Source of the DNA: Clostridia bacterium
GTDB taxonomy: Bacteria; Bacillota; Clostridia; Christensenellales; Pumilibacteraceae
NCBI GenBank assembly: GCA_900767465.1
Contig: CAAGAW010000031.1
Location: 47,499-111,498 of the forward strand
DNA: 64,000 nucleotides
Direction of reading: 5' to 3'
Shown here: one piece after another, positions 45,086 through 53,943 of the stretch
How the letters are laid out: each line of letters starts with the position of its first letter
How positions within the stretch are numbered: position 1 is the first letter of the stretch
Made by a program: the position numbers and the translations under genes
The notes under the pieces: model-generated
What the model was told of the DNA's origin: nothing
Databases searched by the model: none
What the model saw: only the letters and a program-made list of their open reading frames with translations

Positions 45086-46266
45086 TTTTTGGCGTAACGG
45101 TACAGCATTTTCGCGTCCGCTCCCTCCCCGTTGAAAAGTCTGAAAATTTCGAGCGCCTTACGTTTCGGAGCGATTCCCGTATCGCTTGCGGGCGACGTGA
45201 ACAGCCCAAATCCCGTTTCCATTCCGGGACCGCGCAACCAGTCGTAAAGACGAAAAATAAACACTGTTTCCACCCCGCCGATCGCCCGGAACGCCTTAAA
45301 GTCGTTTTCGAGAAATCCCGCAGTCGTTTCGTCTGCCTGCTCCTTCGTCATGCCGCGAACCTTCATAAAGTCGTAATCGGTATAGCCGAACTCGGTGATA
45401 AAGATTTTTTTGCCTGCGTCGCCGTGGCGATCCATAACCGTCCGAAGCATTTTGCCTCCGCGCTCGATTATGGACGAATCTCCGCCGAAGTTGTACGCGT
45501 GCCAGCAATGAACCTGAAAATAGTTGCCGGGGTTCGTATCGGACTTAAGTCCGCGCGGAAATTTACCCGACTCTATCGCGCGGTAGTTGTATTCCATAAA
45601 CTCCGCAGCTTCCGCGTAACCTCTGTACGGTGTGAGCGCAGGGAAAACCACGAACGCGTCGGGGTTGCCTTTACGAACGCCGAGCGTCGAATAGTAGCAA
45701 ATGTCGGCTGTGATTTCCGCCTTTTCGACGTTGGTGTAGTAACGATCTGAATCGTACTCGTCGTTTTTTATCGGTTTTTCGCACGCGCAAGGCTTTGGAA
45801 GATAGAAGTTCATATTGACTTCGTTTCCGCATTCGAAATACCCGATTCCGGGAAATTCTTTCGCGATCATCGCGTACGCTTGTTCGATAATGTTCATCTG
45901 ATCGAAGTACGCCCGCGTTCCGGGAAGCGGAATTTCCATAGTATCAGGCGTGCAACCGCAACCCCTTGGCTGAACGTAATGGTGATTCATAGCGACGACG
46001 CGCATGCCGCGGCGGACGATTTCGTCCACGTAGCCGTGGTAGCGACGGAGAGCGTCCTCTTTCCATTCGAGACCGTTTGCGCCGAGCGTGAGAAGGCGGC
46101 GGTGGTGCATCCAGATACGCATCGACTTCGCGCCGAGCGAGGCGGCAAGGTCGATCGTGATTTCCGGATCCGCGCCGTCGTCGAGCGAACCCTCGAACTC
46201 TTCGCCTATCCCCGCGAAATATTTGTCAGGATCGAACCCGTATTTCAAACTTTTCTTTACTTCCAT
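45082..46266 (-). CDS. Cytosolic clan GH-A-type glycosidase, family not assigned
   Basis: A 394-residue TIM-barrel protein. The acid/base candidate is Glu 149 in YFECGNEVN and the nucleophile candidate is Glu 292 in KIFITEFGYTDYDF, the normal clan A spacing. Other barrel landmarks are KSMRIWMHHRR, VAMNHHYVQP and FQVHCWHAYN. It resembles GH5/GH39 in layout, but I do not recognise the family. No signal peptide is present. The next gene upstream is a lipoprotein paralogue sharing these blocks (MHxxxxL, HxYxQP, ITADxCYY, GDAGKKIFxxEFG). A cysteine- and histidine-rich insert (RGCGCTPD; CACEKP) is absent from the paralogue and might bind metal. Confidence 0.8.
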   Translation of the reverse strand: MEVKKSLKYGFDPDKYFAGIGEEFEGSLDDGADPEITIDLAASLGAKSMRIWMHHRRLLTLGANGLEWKEDALRRYHGYVDEIVRRGMRVVAMNHHYVQPRGCGCTPDTMEIPLPGTRAYFDQMNIIEQAYAMIAKEFPGIGYFECGNEVNMNFYLPKPCACEKPIKNDEYDSDRYYTNVEKAEITADICYYSTLGVRKGNPDAFVVFPALTPYRGYAEAAEFMEYNYRAIESGKFPRGLKSDTNPGNYFQVHCWHAYNFGGDSSIIERGGKMLRTVMDRHGDAGKKIFITEFGYTDYDFMKVRGMTKEQADETTAGFLENDFKAFRAIGGVETVFIFRLYDWLRGPGMETGFGLFTSPASDTGIAPKRKALEIFRLFNGEGADAKMLYRYAKK

Positions 46267-46267
46267 A

Positions 46268-47566
46268 TCAGCCGAGATTGTAAAGAGGGGTTACGTCCGC
46301 GTCCGCACCGTTGAAATATTTAAACAGCGAGATCGCGGCGGGCTTCGGAGTCATACCGTCTTTGGACGAAGGCGAAGTGAAGATTCCGAACGTTTTTTCC
46401 ATATCCTTGACGTCCTTGCCGGTGCTTTCCCAGTTGAACATACGGAAAACGAAAACCGATTCGAGCGAGGGCAGTTTTTCTTTGAGAATATCGAGCGCTT
46501 CGGGGTACCAGTCGCCGATTTTTTCGAGGTTGGAGTCCGAGAAATCGTCGTGCCAGCCGAACTCGCTGAGGAAAATCTTTTTGCCCGCGTCGCCGTACCT
46601 GACCGCGACGTCGTACATATCGAGATTCGCCTGAATCCATTTCTCGCCCGGCGCGGTGTTTGCGTACGGGTGCCAATTGAGAACATTGAAGTAGTTGTCG
46701 GTGTTCGTATCGGCGGGGATAATCCGTTTTCCGTCCTCGTCGAAACTCGTCGGGTGATTGCCCGAAGTTACGGCTTTATACAGCGATTCGATAAACATCG
46801 AAGCCGTGCCGTCGCTTGCAAAGCAAAGACCGGGCATAACGAGTTCGTTGTTCGGATTGTTCGCCTTGATACCGCGGTTCGCGTAATAGCACATATCGGC
46901 GGTGATTCCCGCAACCTCGTCCATATCGTAAAGATAAGGCGCGTTTACGCTCTTGTCCGCGCCGGCGGTGTAGCCGTAACGAACTACCGTAGTTCCTTTA
47001 TGGTGATCCATTTCGTTATTGCATTCCCAAAGCGTGATTTCGGGGAACTCCTCGCTCATTATGCGGTAGCACTCCTCGAACATGTTCATAAAGATCATAT
47101 ACTCTTCCAAGTCCGGTTCGGGAATAACACCGTTGTACGTACCCGCGATCATTTCGACGGGCTGAAGGTACTGGTGGCTCATGGCGAGAATATTCTCAAC
47201 GCCCGCATCTTTGAGTTTGCGGAAGTATTCGTGAAACTTCTCTACCGCCGCCGGTTTAAGCGAAATATCGTTGGTCTTTTTGGCACGCTGAAGTACGTAA
47301 GGAATATGCATCCACACGCGGACGGACTTGATATTCATCGTTTTTACGACGTTGCAGATAAGGTCGGTGGTAACTTCTCTGTCCGCGCTGGACGTAAACA
47401 GATCGGCGGGAAGCGCGCAGATTCCGAACATATTGTCGCGGTCGATTTCGTATCCGAGTCCGCTCTTTTGCCGCTGCTTGGGCGAGCATCCGATCGCGGC
47501 AAAACTTACCGAGGCGATAAGAACCGCCAAAAGCGAGGCGGCTAACCGTTTAAGTGTTCTTTTCAT
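46268..47566 (-). CDS. Lipoprotein clan GH-A-type glycosidase, paralogue of the downstream gene
   Basis: A 432-residue exported lipoprotein with lipobox AAIGC (Cys 27). The catalytic candidates are Glu 185 in LWECNNEMDHHKG and Glu 335 in KIFLSEFGWHDDF. Shared blocks with the cytosolic neighbour cover nearly the whole barrel, so the pair arose by duplication. This copy would act outside on incoming oligosaccharides and the other after import. There is no carbohydrate-binding domain of its own. One base separates its stop from the next start, and its own ATG overlaps the gene before it. Family and substrate unknown. Confidence 0.82.
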   Translation of the reverse strand: MKRTLKRLAASLLAVLIASVSFAAIGCSPKQRQKSGLGYEIDRDNMFGICALPADLFTSSADREVTTDLICNVVKTMNIKSVRVWMHIPYVLQRAKKTNDISLKPAAVEKFHEYFRKLKDAGVENILAMSHQYLQPVEMIAGTYNGVIPEPDLEEYMIFMNMFEECYRIMSEEFPEITLWECNNEMDHHKGTTVVRYGYTAGADKSVNAPYLYDMDEVAGITADMCYYANRGIKANNPNNELVMPGLCFASDGTASMFIESLYKAVTSGNHPTSFDEDGKRIIPADTNTDNYFNVLNWHPYANTAPGEKWIQANLDMYDVAVRYGDAGKKIFLSEFGWHDDFSDSNLEKIGDWYPEALDILKEKLPSLESVFVFRMFNWESTGKDVKDMEKTFGIFTSPSSKDGMTPKPAAISLFKYFNGADADVTPLYNLG

Positions 47567-48345
47567 CTTTTTCTCCTTTTAAGCGCAACGATTACGATTG
47601 CCACTGCCGCTCCGATAACCGCGACTGCGGCGACCGGAATCACGACGTAAAGCGCGTTGAACTTCTTTTCGTCCTGCGGCTTGTCGGGTGCGGGCGCGAC
47701 GTAATCTTCGGTGGGAATGGTTACGGCAGGATCGAGCGAGTAAATATTCGTTTCTTTTACCGCGCATATCGCGCCGTCGAAAACAGAAACGGTAACCGAT
47801 CCGTGCGAAGCCGTTTTGTCGTCCGTATAAACGAAAGTTGCGGCGGGATTGCCGAGCGCGTCGTAAGGCTGATCCGCGTTTTTAACCGCGACTTCGATTT
47901 CGCCGCCGATAACTTCGATCTGGACGGTTGCGCCCGACGTGAGGTAATCGGAAAGCGTAACCACGTCCGAAGTTCCCGAAACGAGACCGGTCGCGTAAAC
48001 GCGCGCCGCCGATCCGTCGAAACGAAGCGAAACGCGGTTTGCCGAATCGCCGAAACTTACCGTAAAACCCTTTACCATATCGCCGAGAACGAACTGCGCG
48101 AGGAAACTTTTATATTCGGCGTTCGTCGTAAGCACACCGTCGCCGACGAGTTGAACGCCCGACTGTGAAAGTGTTGCGGAACCGCCGAGAGTAAAGCCAT
48201 CGCTGCTGCCTGCGGTAAAATCGGTAACCGTTTTGTCTACGGTTTCGGTTTTTGCGACCGAGGCGGAAGCGACGGACGTAAATCCTATCGTAAGCGCGAG
48301 GGCAAGCGTGCAAATCGCCGCTAATAATCCGAACGACTTTTTCAT
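47563..48345 (-). CDS. Secreted, C-terminally membrane-anchored beta-sandwich protein
   Basis: A 260-residue protein with a signal peptide (about 1-28, ...SVASAS). A single beta-rich extracellular domain of about 185 residues resembles a laminin-G/concanavalin-type fold by strand pattern (FTVSFGDSANRVSLRFDGSAARVY). A Pro/Lys-rich spacer leads to a C-terminal membrane helix (ALYVVIPVAAVAVIGAAVAI) and KRRKR stop-transfer. No catalytic motif is seen. It may hold substrate at the cell surface. It overlaps both neighbours by four bases (ATGA), so it is made in step with the glycosidases. Confidence 0.75.
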   Translation of the reverse strand: MKKSFGLLAAICTLALALTIGFTSVASASVAKTETVDKTVTDFTAGSSDGFTLGGSATLSQSGVQLVGDGVLTTNAEYKSFLAQFVLGDMVKGFTVSFGDSANRVSLRFDGSAARVYATGLVSGTSDVVTLSDYLTSGATVQIEVIGGEIEVAVKNADQPYDALGNPAATFVYTDDKTASHGSVTVSVFDGAICAVKETNIYSLDPAVTIPTEDYVAPAPDKPQDEKKFNALYVVIPVAAVAVIGAAVAIVIVALKRRKR

Positions 48346-50390
48346 ACTCTGCCTCCTTTAAGAAGATCGGTGCCGATAACCGAAATGTTGGTTACCCAGT
48401 AGTAAGCGTAATCGCTGCCCGACGGGTTGTAAGTTACCGCCGTATAACCGTGAGCGTCCACGTCGCGATAGGTTGCGACGGGTTTGCCGAAGTCCTCGCC
48501 GTCCGTAGTCTTTTTAAGATAAACCTTGACGGTGCGGTTGGAGAACACGACCATACACGTATACCAGTCGGTAGTGTTTTCGTAGACGTTAATGTCGATC
48601 GCGCGGCTGCCGCCCGAAGGAACGTTAAGACCGGTAACGCGCGTACCCGTAATCGAATACGTCGTTTTGCCGTTTACGGTCGAAGCGACGGTTACCGGCT
48701 CGAAGTAAACGCCTGCCGAAGTTTTTGCGGACGACGCCACGTTGTCTCTTCCGAACGAGAATCCGAACGGCGCGAGGCGAATACTCGTATCATCGAGCGA
48801 GGACACCTTGAAGTCGAACCGAGCGATAAAGTCGCCGTACTGCTTTTTGGGTGCGAATCCCGCTTCCATACGGGTGTTCTGGAACATTATATAGTTGCGG
48901 TTCTGATTTATCGTAAGGTTTGGTTCGGTAACCTCGCCGTACTTGACCCAGTTTTTGGTGTTGTACCAAAAGTCTTTACGCGTTCCGCTTGCCGTTTCCT
49001 CTTCCTTTCTGCCCTTGAAGTTGATACGGTAGTCGTAGTTGCCCGCGAAAAGCGTTTCGTACTCGTAAACCGAGAAGTCGTCGATTTCGGCAGCGACGGT
49101 CGCGCCGTCAGAAAGCGCAAGCGACGAAACGGTCGGACAACCGGCGAAGTCGACGTTTTTGTATTTTGCAAGTTCGGTTCCGTTTGCTTTAACCGCAACC
49201 GAACTGTCGTAATAACCGGTAAAGGTGAGCGAAATATCTAATCCGCTTGCCTCGAAATCGGTTTCCGACCCGACGAGCGCGCCGTTTTTAATAAGTGCGA
49301 GCGCGTAGCCGTCGCCTTTTTTGCGGATTCCGATAAACCCGTTTTTGTCCGCGCTTTCGGTAACCGAACCGAGTCCGAATCCGCTGCCGACGTACGCGCT
49401 TTCCGAGAGCGTGTCGCGCGAAACCTTGTAACCGAGTTCGAAATTGCGGGTCGAATACGGATTTACCGAAAGTTCGTTGAGATAAACGAGATTGCCGCGG
49501 GGCGCGGTGTACTTTACGTCGCACACGTCGCCGAGATATACCGTTTCTTCGGTGCAGTTGGTGCCTACGCAACGCCAGGTAACCGTACCGGACGCGAGCG
49601 AGGGATAACTTATGCTCGGCTCGGTAAAATCGTCCGAAAGCAACGTTTCTCCGCCGGTTTCGAGTTTGAAGTCGCGCATTTCGAACACGGTCGTGCCGTA
49701 AGTCGTAAAGCCTGCATACCCGTTTACGTTAAGAAGTACGTCGCCAAAGTAATACGAGTTTTTAAGTTCTTCGCCCTCGAATCCCCATTTGAGCGTGAGT
49801 TTGTGCCCTTTTTCTTCGCCGACGGTTGCAGGCGCGAATTCGAGCCGGATACGGATAGGTTGTCCGCCCGCGCTGAGATCGGCTTGCTTCCACATATCGG
49901 AAGAAACGAACTGCGCGTTGTCGCCGTCGGTAGCGAATCCGCTGTCGGATGCGCTGCGACCCGAAAGACGGATTCCGTTACCCGCCGCGATATGAAGCAT
50001 ATAGCGGGCGTTGGAGAACAACGAGGACGGCGACGGGTTACCGATAAAGATACCCGTCCAGCCGCTTTTGGTGTCCAGCCAGTCGGCGGTGAACTCCATC
50101 GCAAACCCGCCCCACTCGGTGTCGAGCGATTTAGCCTGCTGTACGACGTAACTACCCCAAGTGTTGATCGCTCCGAGGCGGAGCGCGGAATATTTCTTTT
50201 CGTGGGTTACGCCCTCGCCCTTGTACCACACGCCCTCGTCGAGAGAACTCGAATCGAAGGTATCCGAATACGAGAGGACGCGTACCGTTTCGGCGTACGT
50301 GAAATCGGTTGATTTACTTGCGAATCCCGCAGAAAGCGCGATACCGGCGCAAAGTCCCAGACTGACTATCGTTTTTAAGGTTTTTTTCAT
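48342..50390 (-). CDS. Secreted multidomain protein with concanavalin-like modules
   Basis: A 682-residue protein with a signal peptide (about 1-33, ...FTYAETV). Three beta-sandwich modules (about 40-250, 260-450 and 455-675) each contain the DTFDSSSLDEGVW / DDFTEPS / DYRINFKGRK kind of strand found in LamG or glycan-binding domains of secreted glycosidases. No membrane anchor, SLH domain, sortase motif or catalytic pair is visible. A glycan-binding role is inferred from the context. It starts one base after the permease gene and overlaps the anchored protein gene after it. Confidence 0.72.
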   Translation of the reverse strand: MKKTLKTIVSLGLCAGIALSAGFASKSTDFTYAETVRVLSYSDTFDSSSLDEGVWYKGEGVTHEKKYSALRLGAINTWGSYVVQQAKSLDTEWGGFAMEFTADWLDTKSGWTGIFIGNPSPSSLFSNARYMLHIAAGNGIRLSGRSASDSGFATDGDNAQFVSSDMWKQADLSAGGQPIRIRLEFAPATVGEEKGHKLTLKWGFEGEELKNSYYFGDVLLNVNGYAGFTTYGTTVFEMRDFKLETGGETLLSDDFTEPSISYPSLASGTVTWRCVGTNCTEETVYLGDVCDVKYTAPRGNLVYLNELSVNPYSTRNFELGYKVSRDTLSESAYVGSGFGLGSVTESADKNGFIGIRKKGDGYALALIKNGALVGSETDFEASGLDISLTFTGYYDSSVAVKANGTELAKYKNVDFAGCPTVSSLALSDGATVAAEIDDFSVYEYETLFAGNYDYRINFKGRKEEETASGTRKDFWYNTKNWVKYGEVTEPNLTINQNRNYIMFQNTRMEAGFAPKKQYGDFIARFDFKVSSLDDTSIRLAPFGFSFGRDNVASSAKTSAGVYFEPVTVASTVNGKTTYSITGTRVTGLNVPSGGSRAIDINVYENTTDWYTCMVVFSNRTVKVYLKKTTDGEDFGKPVATYRDVDAHGYTAVTYNPSGSDYAYYWVTNISVIGTDLLKGGRV

Positions 50391-50391
50391 A

Positions 50392-51354
50392 CTAAAACTC
50401 CACTTTGGGGGTAAATTTGTCGAGAACAGCCTTTATTATGAACACGATCGGGCCGAACATAAGCGAGAAAAGAATACCCGTCGTGATCGCCGCGTCGTAT
50501 TTTGCCTGGACTCCGCTGCTTGCCGTATTATAGATATACATCGCTACGGTAAGAGCCGCGCCCGAACTTCCGCCGCCGGCGTCGGTAAGAAGCATCGGCT
50601 GCATCATAAATCCGAACACGCCCATAAGCGCGAGTACGATAAAGTTGGTAACGGTGGGCATAACGAGCGGAAGCACGATGCTTACCGACTCGCGCCAAAA
50701 TCCCACGCCGTCGAGACGAGCCGATTCGATAATCTCTTTGGGAATACGCTGCATCGCTCCGCCGATAAGAATGACGTTTGAGCCGAGACCCGACCATACG
50801 CAATAAAGGTAGGTGAGCGGCCAGAGCATATTGTTGTCGGGAACCGCCGACAGCCATTTGAGGTCGGTATATCCGAGTTTGTTGAATAACAAACGGATCG
50901 GACCGAACTGCGGGTCGAACATATACTTGTACGACATCGTGAGTACGACTATCGAGATCATGCTCGGAAGATAGAACAGGACTCTGAAAAGTCTTTCGCC
51001 GGGAACGTGTTTATAAAACGCGTACGAAGTGATATACGCAAGAGGAAGGATTATAAACAGTCCGGGGATAACCGAGAAAAGCGAGTTGAACATCGCGCGG
51101 TGCATACTTTCGCTGTTGCCGAGTACCATTTCGTTGAATACGTGTTTTAGGTTATAAAGCCCCGAGAACACGTACTTGTCCTTGAACGCGTTATACGTCT
51201 GAAACAGGCGCAAAAGCGAGGTCGCGTTTACGTACACCCAAAACACGAGGAAATGGATTATCGCCCATATAACGAGCGTAAACACGAATATGTTATCTCT
51301 GCGTTTTAGCGCGCGTTTCGATTTTGCCGCCGCGCTTTCCGTCTTGTTTGCCAT
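50392..51354 (-). CDS. Sugar ABC transporter permease, LplB/UgpA type
   Basis: A 320-residue inner-membrane subunit with six transmembrane segments. The cytoplasmic EAA loop that contacts the ATPase reads IIESARLDGVGFWRESVSIVLPL near 210-232. The charged N-terminus and size match CUT1-family permeases for oligosaccharides (LplB, YteP). It pairs with the LplC-type permease and binding protein just upstream in the operon. No ATP-binding subunit is encoded anywhere in the locus, so a shared MsmK/MsmX-type ATPase elsewhere is expected. Confidence 0.93.
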   Translation of the reverse strand: MANKTESAAAKSKRALKRRDNIFVFTLVIWAIIHFLVFWVYVNATSLLRLFQTYNAFKDKYVFSGLYNLKHVFNEMVLGNSESMHRAMFNSLFSVIPGLFIILPLAYITSYAFYKHVPGERLFRVLFYLPSMISIVVLTMSYKYMFDPQFGPIRLLFNKLGYTDLKWLSAVPDNNMLWPLTYLYCVWSGLGSNVILIGGAMQRIPKEIIESARLDGVGFWRESVSIVLPLVMPTVTNFIVLALMGVFGFMMQPMLLTDAGGGSSGAALTVAMYIYNTASSGVQAKYDAAITTGILFSLMFGPIVFIIKAVLDKFTPKVEF

Positions 51355-51369
51355 AACAAGGATTCCTTA

Positions 51370-52977
51370 TCAAAGATCTCCGAGACCGAGTTCGTCGTAC
51401 CACTGTTTGTAGTAAACGTTGGTCTTTTCCACTACTTCCGCCATGATTTCTCTGCCCGTTTTTGTGGTGATACCGCCGAGACATTTACCCGATCCGGGAC
51501 CTTCGAACAGTTCGGGACGTTTGTACGTATAAATGTACGACACGAAGTTTTCGCGTTCCTCGCCCGTCGTTCTGCCTTTGTTCATCGGGTATTCGATAAT
51601 ATTGTAGTCTGCCTCGGTCGCGAGCGCAAGCGCGCTCTTGGCGTATTCGGAATAGGCGAAGCCGTCCTTTTCGTTATCGAGAGGATCGTACTTGAACGGA
51701 CGCATACAACCCGTCTGCTCGGAGAATTTGAGGAGCATTTCTTCGGAGTTGATGAACGCGAGGAATTTCTTTGCGAGTTCCTTATTCGGAGCCTTTGCGG
51801 GGATAAGCGCGAGGTCGGCTTCGGCGTTGTTGTTGATTTTGTCGGTTACGGTGAATCCTTCGGGTACGTAGTTTACGCCGGTGCGCTCGTTGATCGAACT
51901 GTCGATCGTCGGCACGAACATAGCCTTCATGCTGAATCCTTCGGTCGTGAAGTCGGCGATTTCGTTTTCGATCCAGTTACCTACGAAAATGAACGCGGTC
52001 TGACCTTTTGCAAAAGCCTGCTCGGCGCGGGTTCCTTCGATCTCGTCGCAACGATCGAGCGTGTTGGTATATTTGCCGGTGGCTTTATCGACTAACAACG
52101 AACGAAGAATGTCGAGTCCGCACTGAATCCCGACCTGATTCCATACGTTCTTTTCGTTATTCGCTCCGAACGAATAGGTCGGCGCACCGAAGTCCCAGAA
52201 ATCGTAGTACGAACCCTGACCGAGCGAGGTTGCGACGCTTGTCGGCTCGAAAACGCCCTGAAGTTGCGCCCACCATACTTTGAGCGGGAACGTAAGCCAC
52301 CACTGACCTTTCTGAAGCCCGATAGCAAAAGGCTTTACCTTAACGGTATTTTCGCCGTCGATAGCGGTAAGACCGGAAGCGTTGAGATCGTCCACGTACT
52401 CGTAAAGTTCGCTCATAGTCGCGGGAGCGTGATCCCACTTTTTGCCGGTAGAACGGCGCGGAGTGTTGAGAACGACGTTTTCGTTATAAACCATACCGCA
52501 CGAAAGTTTCGACCACGGAATCGTATAGTAGTGTGCGTCCGCACCGTACGTTTCGCTCATTCGGCCCGTTTCGACGCGGTCGTCGTCCATAAAGTCTTTG
52601 ATCTTGATTTTCGTGCCGTCGAGTTTGTCGACCTCGGTTTCGTACAGGTCGTCGAGCGGTTCGACTACTCCTCTGTTTACGAAATACTGCCAGTCGATCG
52701 ACTGCGTAAAGTAAAGATCGGAAAGGCGTTTGCCCGAACTGAGATAGGTGCCTATACTCGACTGAAGTTCGGGATCGGCTTCGAGTTTGACTGTAACGCC
52801 GGGGTTCGCTTCCTCGAATTTGCTTGCCGCATATTCGATCCACGTCTTTCCGAAGCCTCCGTTATAATAGCGGATTTCGAGTTCGTTTCCGCTGCGGGAT
52901 TCGCCGCACGCAACGGGCGCGAAAAGCATAATTCCGCACGTCAGCACGCATAACAGTTTTTTAAGAATATTCTTCAT
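51370..52977 (-). CDS. Sugar ABC transporter substrate-binding lipoprotein
   Basis: A 535-residue lipoprotein with lipobox PVAC (Cys 24). The family 1 binding-protein fold opens ...LEIRYYNGGFGKTWIEYAASKFEEANPGVTVKLE, and FAKGQTAFIFVGNWIENEI near 335 is the hinge region. The length, over 500 residues, is typical of LplA/YtcQ-type binding proteins for uronate-containing or larger oligosaccharides, versus about 420 for simpler sugars. It lies between its two permease genes. The ligand is not determined; galacturonide oligosaccharides are inferred from the neighbours. Confidence 0.93.
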   Translation of the reverse strand: MKNILKKLLCVLTCGIMLFAPVACGESRSGNELEIRYYNGGFGKTWIEYAASKFEEANPGVTVKLEADPELQSSIGTYLSSGKRLSDLYFTQSIDWQYFVNRGVVEPLDDLYETEVDKLDGTKIKIKDFMDDDRVETGRMSETYGADAHYYTIPWSKLSCGMVYNENVVLNTPRRSTGKKWDHAPATMSELYEYVDDLNASGLTAIDGENTVKVKPFAIGLQKGQWWLTFPLKVWWAQLQGVFEPTSVATSLGQGSYYDFWDFGAPTYSFGANNEKNVWNQVGIQCGLDILRSLLVDKATGKYTNTLDRCDEIEGTRAEQAFAKGQTAFIFVGNWIENEIADFTTEGFSMKAMFVPTIDSSINERTGVNYVPEGFTVTDKINNNAEADLALIPAKAPNKELAKKFLAFINSEEMLLKFSEQTGCMRPFKYDPLDNEKDGFAYSEYAKSALALATEADYNIIEYPMNKGRTTGEERENFVSYIYTYKRPELFEGPGSGKCLGGITTKTGREIMAEVVEKTNVYYKQWYDELGLGDL

Positions 52978-52990
52978 ATACTTCTCCTTT

Positions 52991-53920
52991 TTATTCTTTG
53001 ATACCGCCGCCCATATTAAGACGGATAATGTACTTCTGGCATGCCGCGAATATAATGATTATCGGCGTTACGGCGATGATTACCGCCGCAAACAGTTTGG
53101 GATAATCCTGCATATAGTCGCGCGAAGTGGTGATTAGGTCGGACACCGTTTTGAGTCCTACGGCAAGCGTCTGATGCGAGGGATAAAACAATTTTGCGGC
53201 GGCGTAGTCGTTCCACTGTCCAATAAATCCGAGAATCCATACGGCGAACAGGGTTGCGCTTGCCTGCGGAGCCATTATCTGAAGGAATATCCGCCAGTTG
53301 CCCGCGCCGTCGATTTTAGCCGCTTCGGCGTACGTCCGCGATATACCCGAGAACACGCCGTGAAGGATAAGGAAGTTGAATCCGAACCCTCCCGCTCCCC
53401 TTATGATCATACCGAGGTAGTTGTCGTACAGTCCGAGGTCGTTGATAAGTTTGAACGTTACGGGAAGCGATCCGGTGGTAGGTATGAACATAACCGCTAC
53501 CGCCACGAAGTACAAAACGCGTTTTCCGCGGAAGTCGTACTTTGCCACGGCGTAAGCCACGCACATCGTTACGAACAGCGCCACGGTGGGAATACCGAGG
53601 CTGAGCATAAGCGAATTGAAGATCATACTGCCGAAGTTGAACAATCCGAAGATTTCGACGTAATTTGAAAGCATTATCTTTTGCGCCGGCGGCCACGGAT
53701 TGCTCATAAACTCCTGCTTGGTCTTTACGGAGTTGAACAGCATCCAGCCGATCGGATAGATAAGCGTCAGGGAAAACAGCGTGAACACGACGCAGAAAAA
53801 TATGAGAATTTTTTTGTGTTCGGGAAAGGCCTTTTCCTTTGCCTCTTCTTCTTTTCTTTCGGCGCGCTTACGCTTCCATTTTTCGAGCGTATCGGCGCAG
53901 AACTGTTTGAAATTTGCCAT
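52991..53920 (-). CDS. Sugar ABC transporter permease, LplC/UgpE type
   Basis: A 309-residue permease with an extended charged N-terminus (about 45 residues, Lys/Glu/Arg-rich) before six membrane segments. The EAA loop is YAEAAKIDGAGNWRIFLQIMAPQ near 213-235. The conserved ending IIRLNMGGGIKE fits LplC/YtcP proteins. I place the start at ATG 53920, because GGAG lies six bases upstream; the ATG at 53932 overlaps that Shine-Dalgarno (ATGGAGAAGATAATG). It is first of the three transporter genes and follows the Ig-repeat lipoprotein by 23 bases. Confidence 0.93.
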   Translation of the reverse strand: MANFKQFCADTLEKWKRKRAERKEEEAKEKAFPEHKKILIFFCVVFTLFSLTLIYPIGWMLFNSVKTKQEFMSNPWPPAQKIMLSNYVEIFGLFNFGSMIFNSLMLSLGIPTVALFVTMCVAYAVAKYDFRGKRVLYFVAVAVMFIPTTGSLPVTFKLINDLGLYDNYLGMIIRGAGGFGFNFLILHGVFSGISRTYAEAAKIDGAGNWRIFLQIMAPQASATLFAVWILGFIGQWNDYAAAKLFYPSHQTLAVGLKTVSDLITTSRDYMQDYPKLFAAVIIAVTPIIIIFAACQKYIIRLNMGGGIKE

Positions 53921-53943
53921 TATCTTCTCCATTAAACGAGTTT

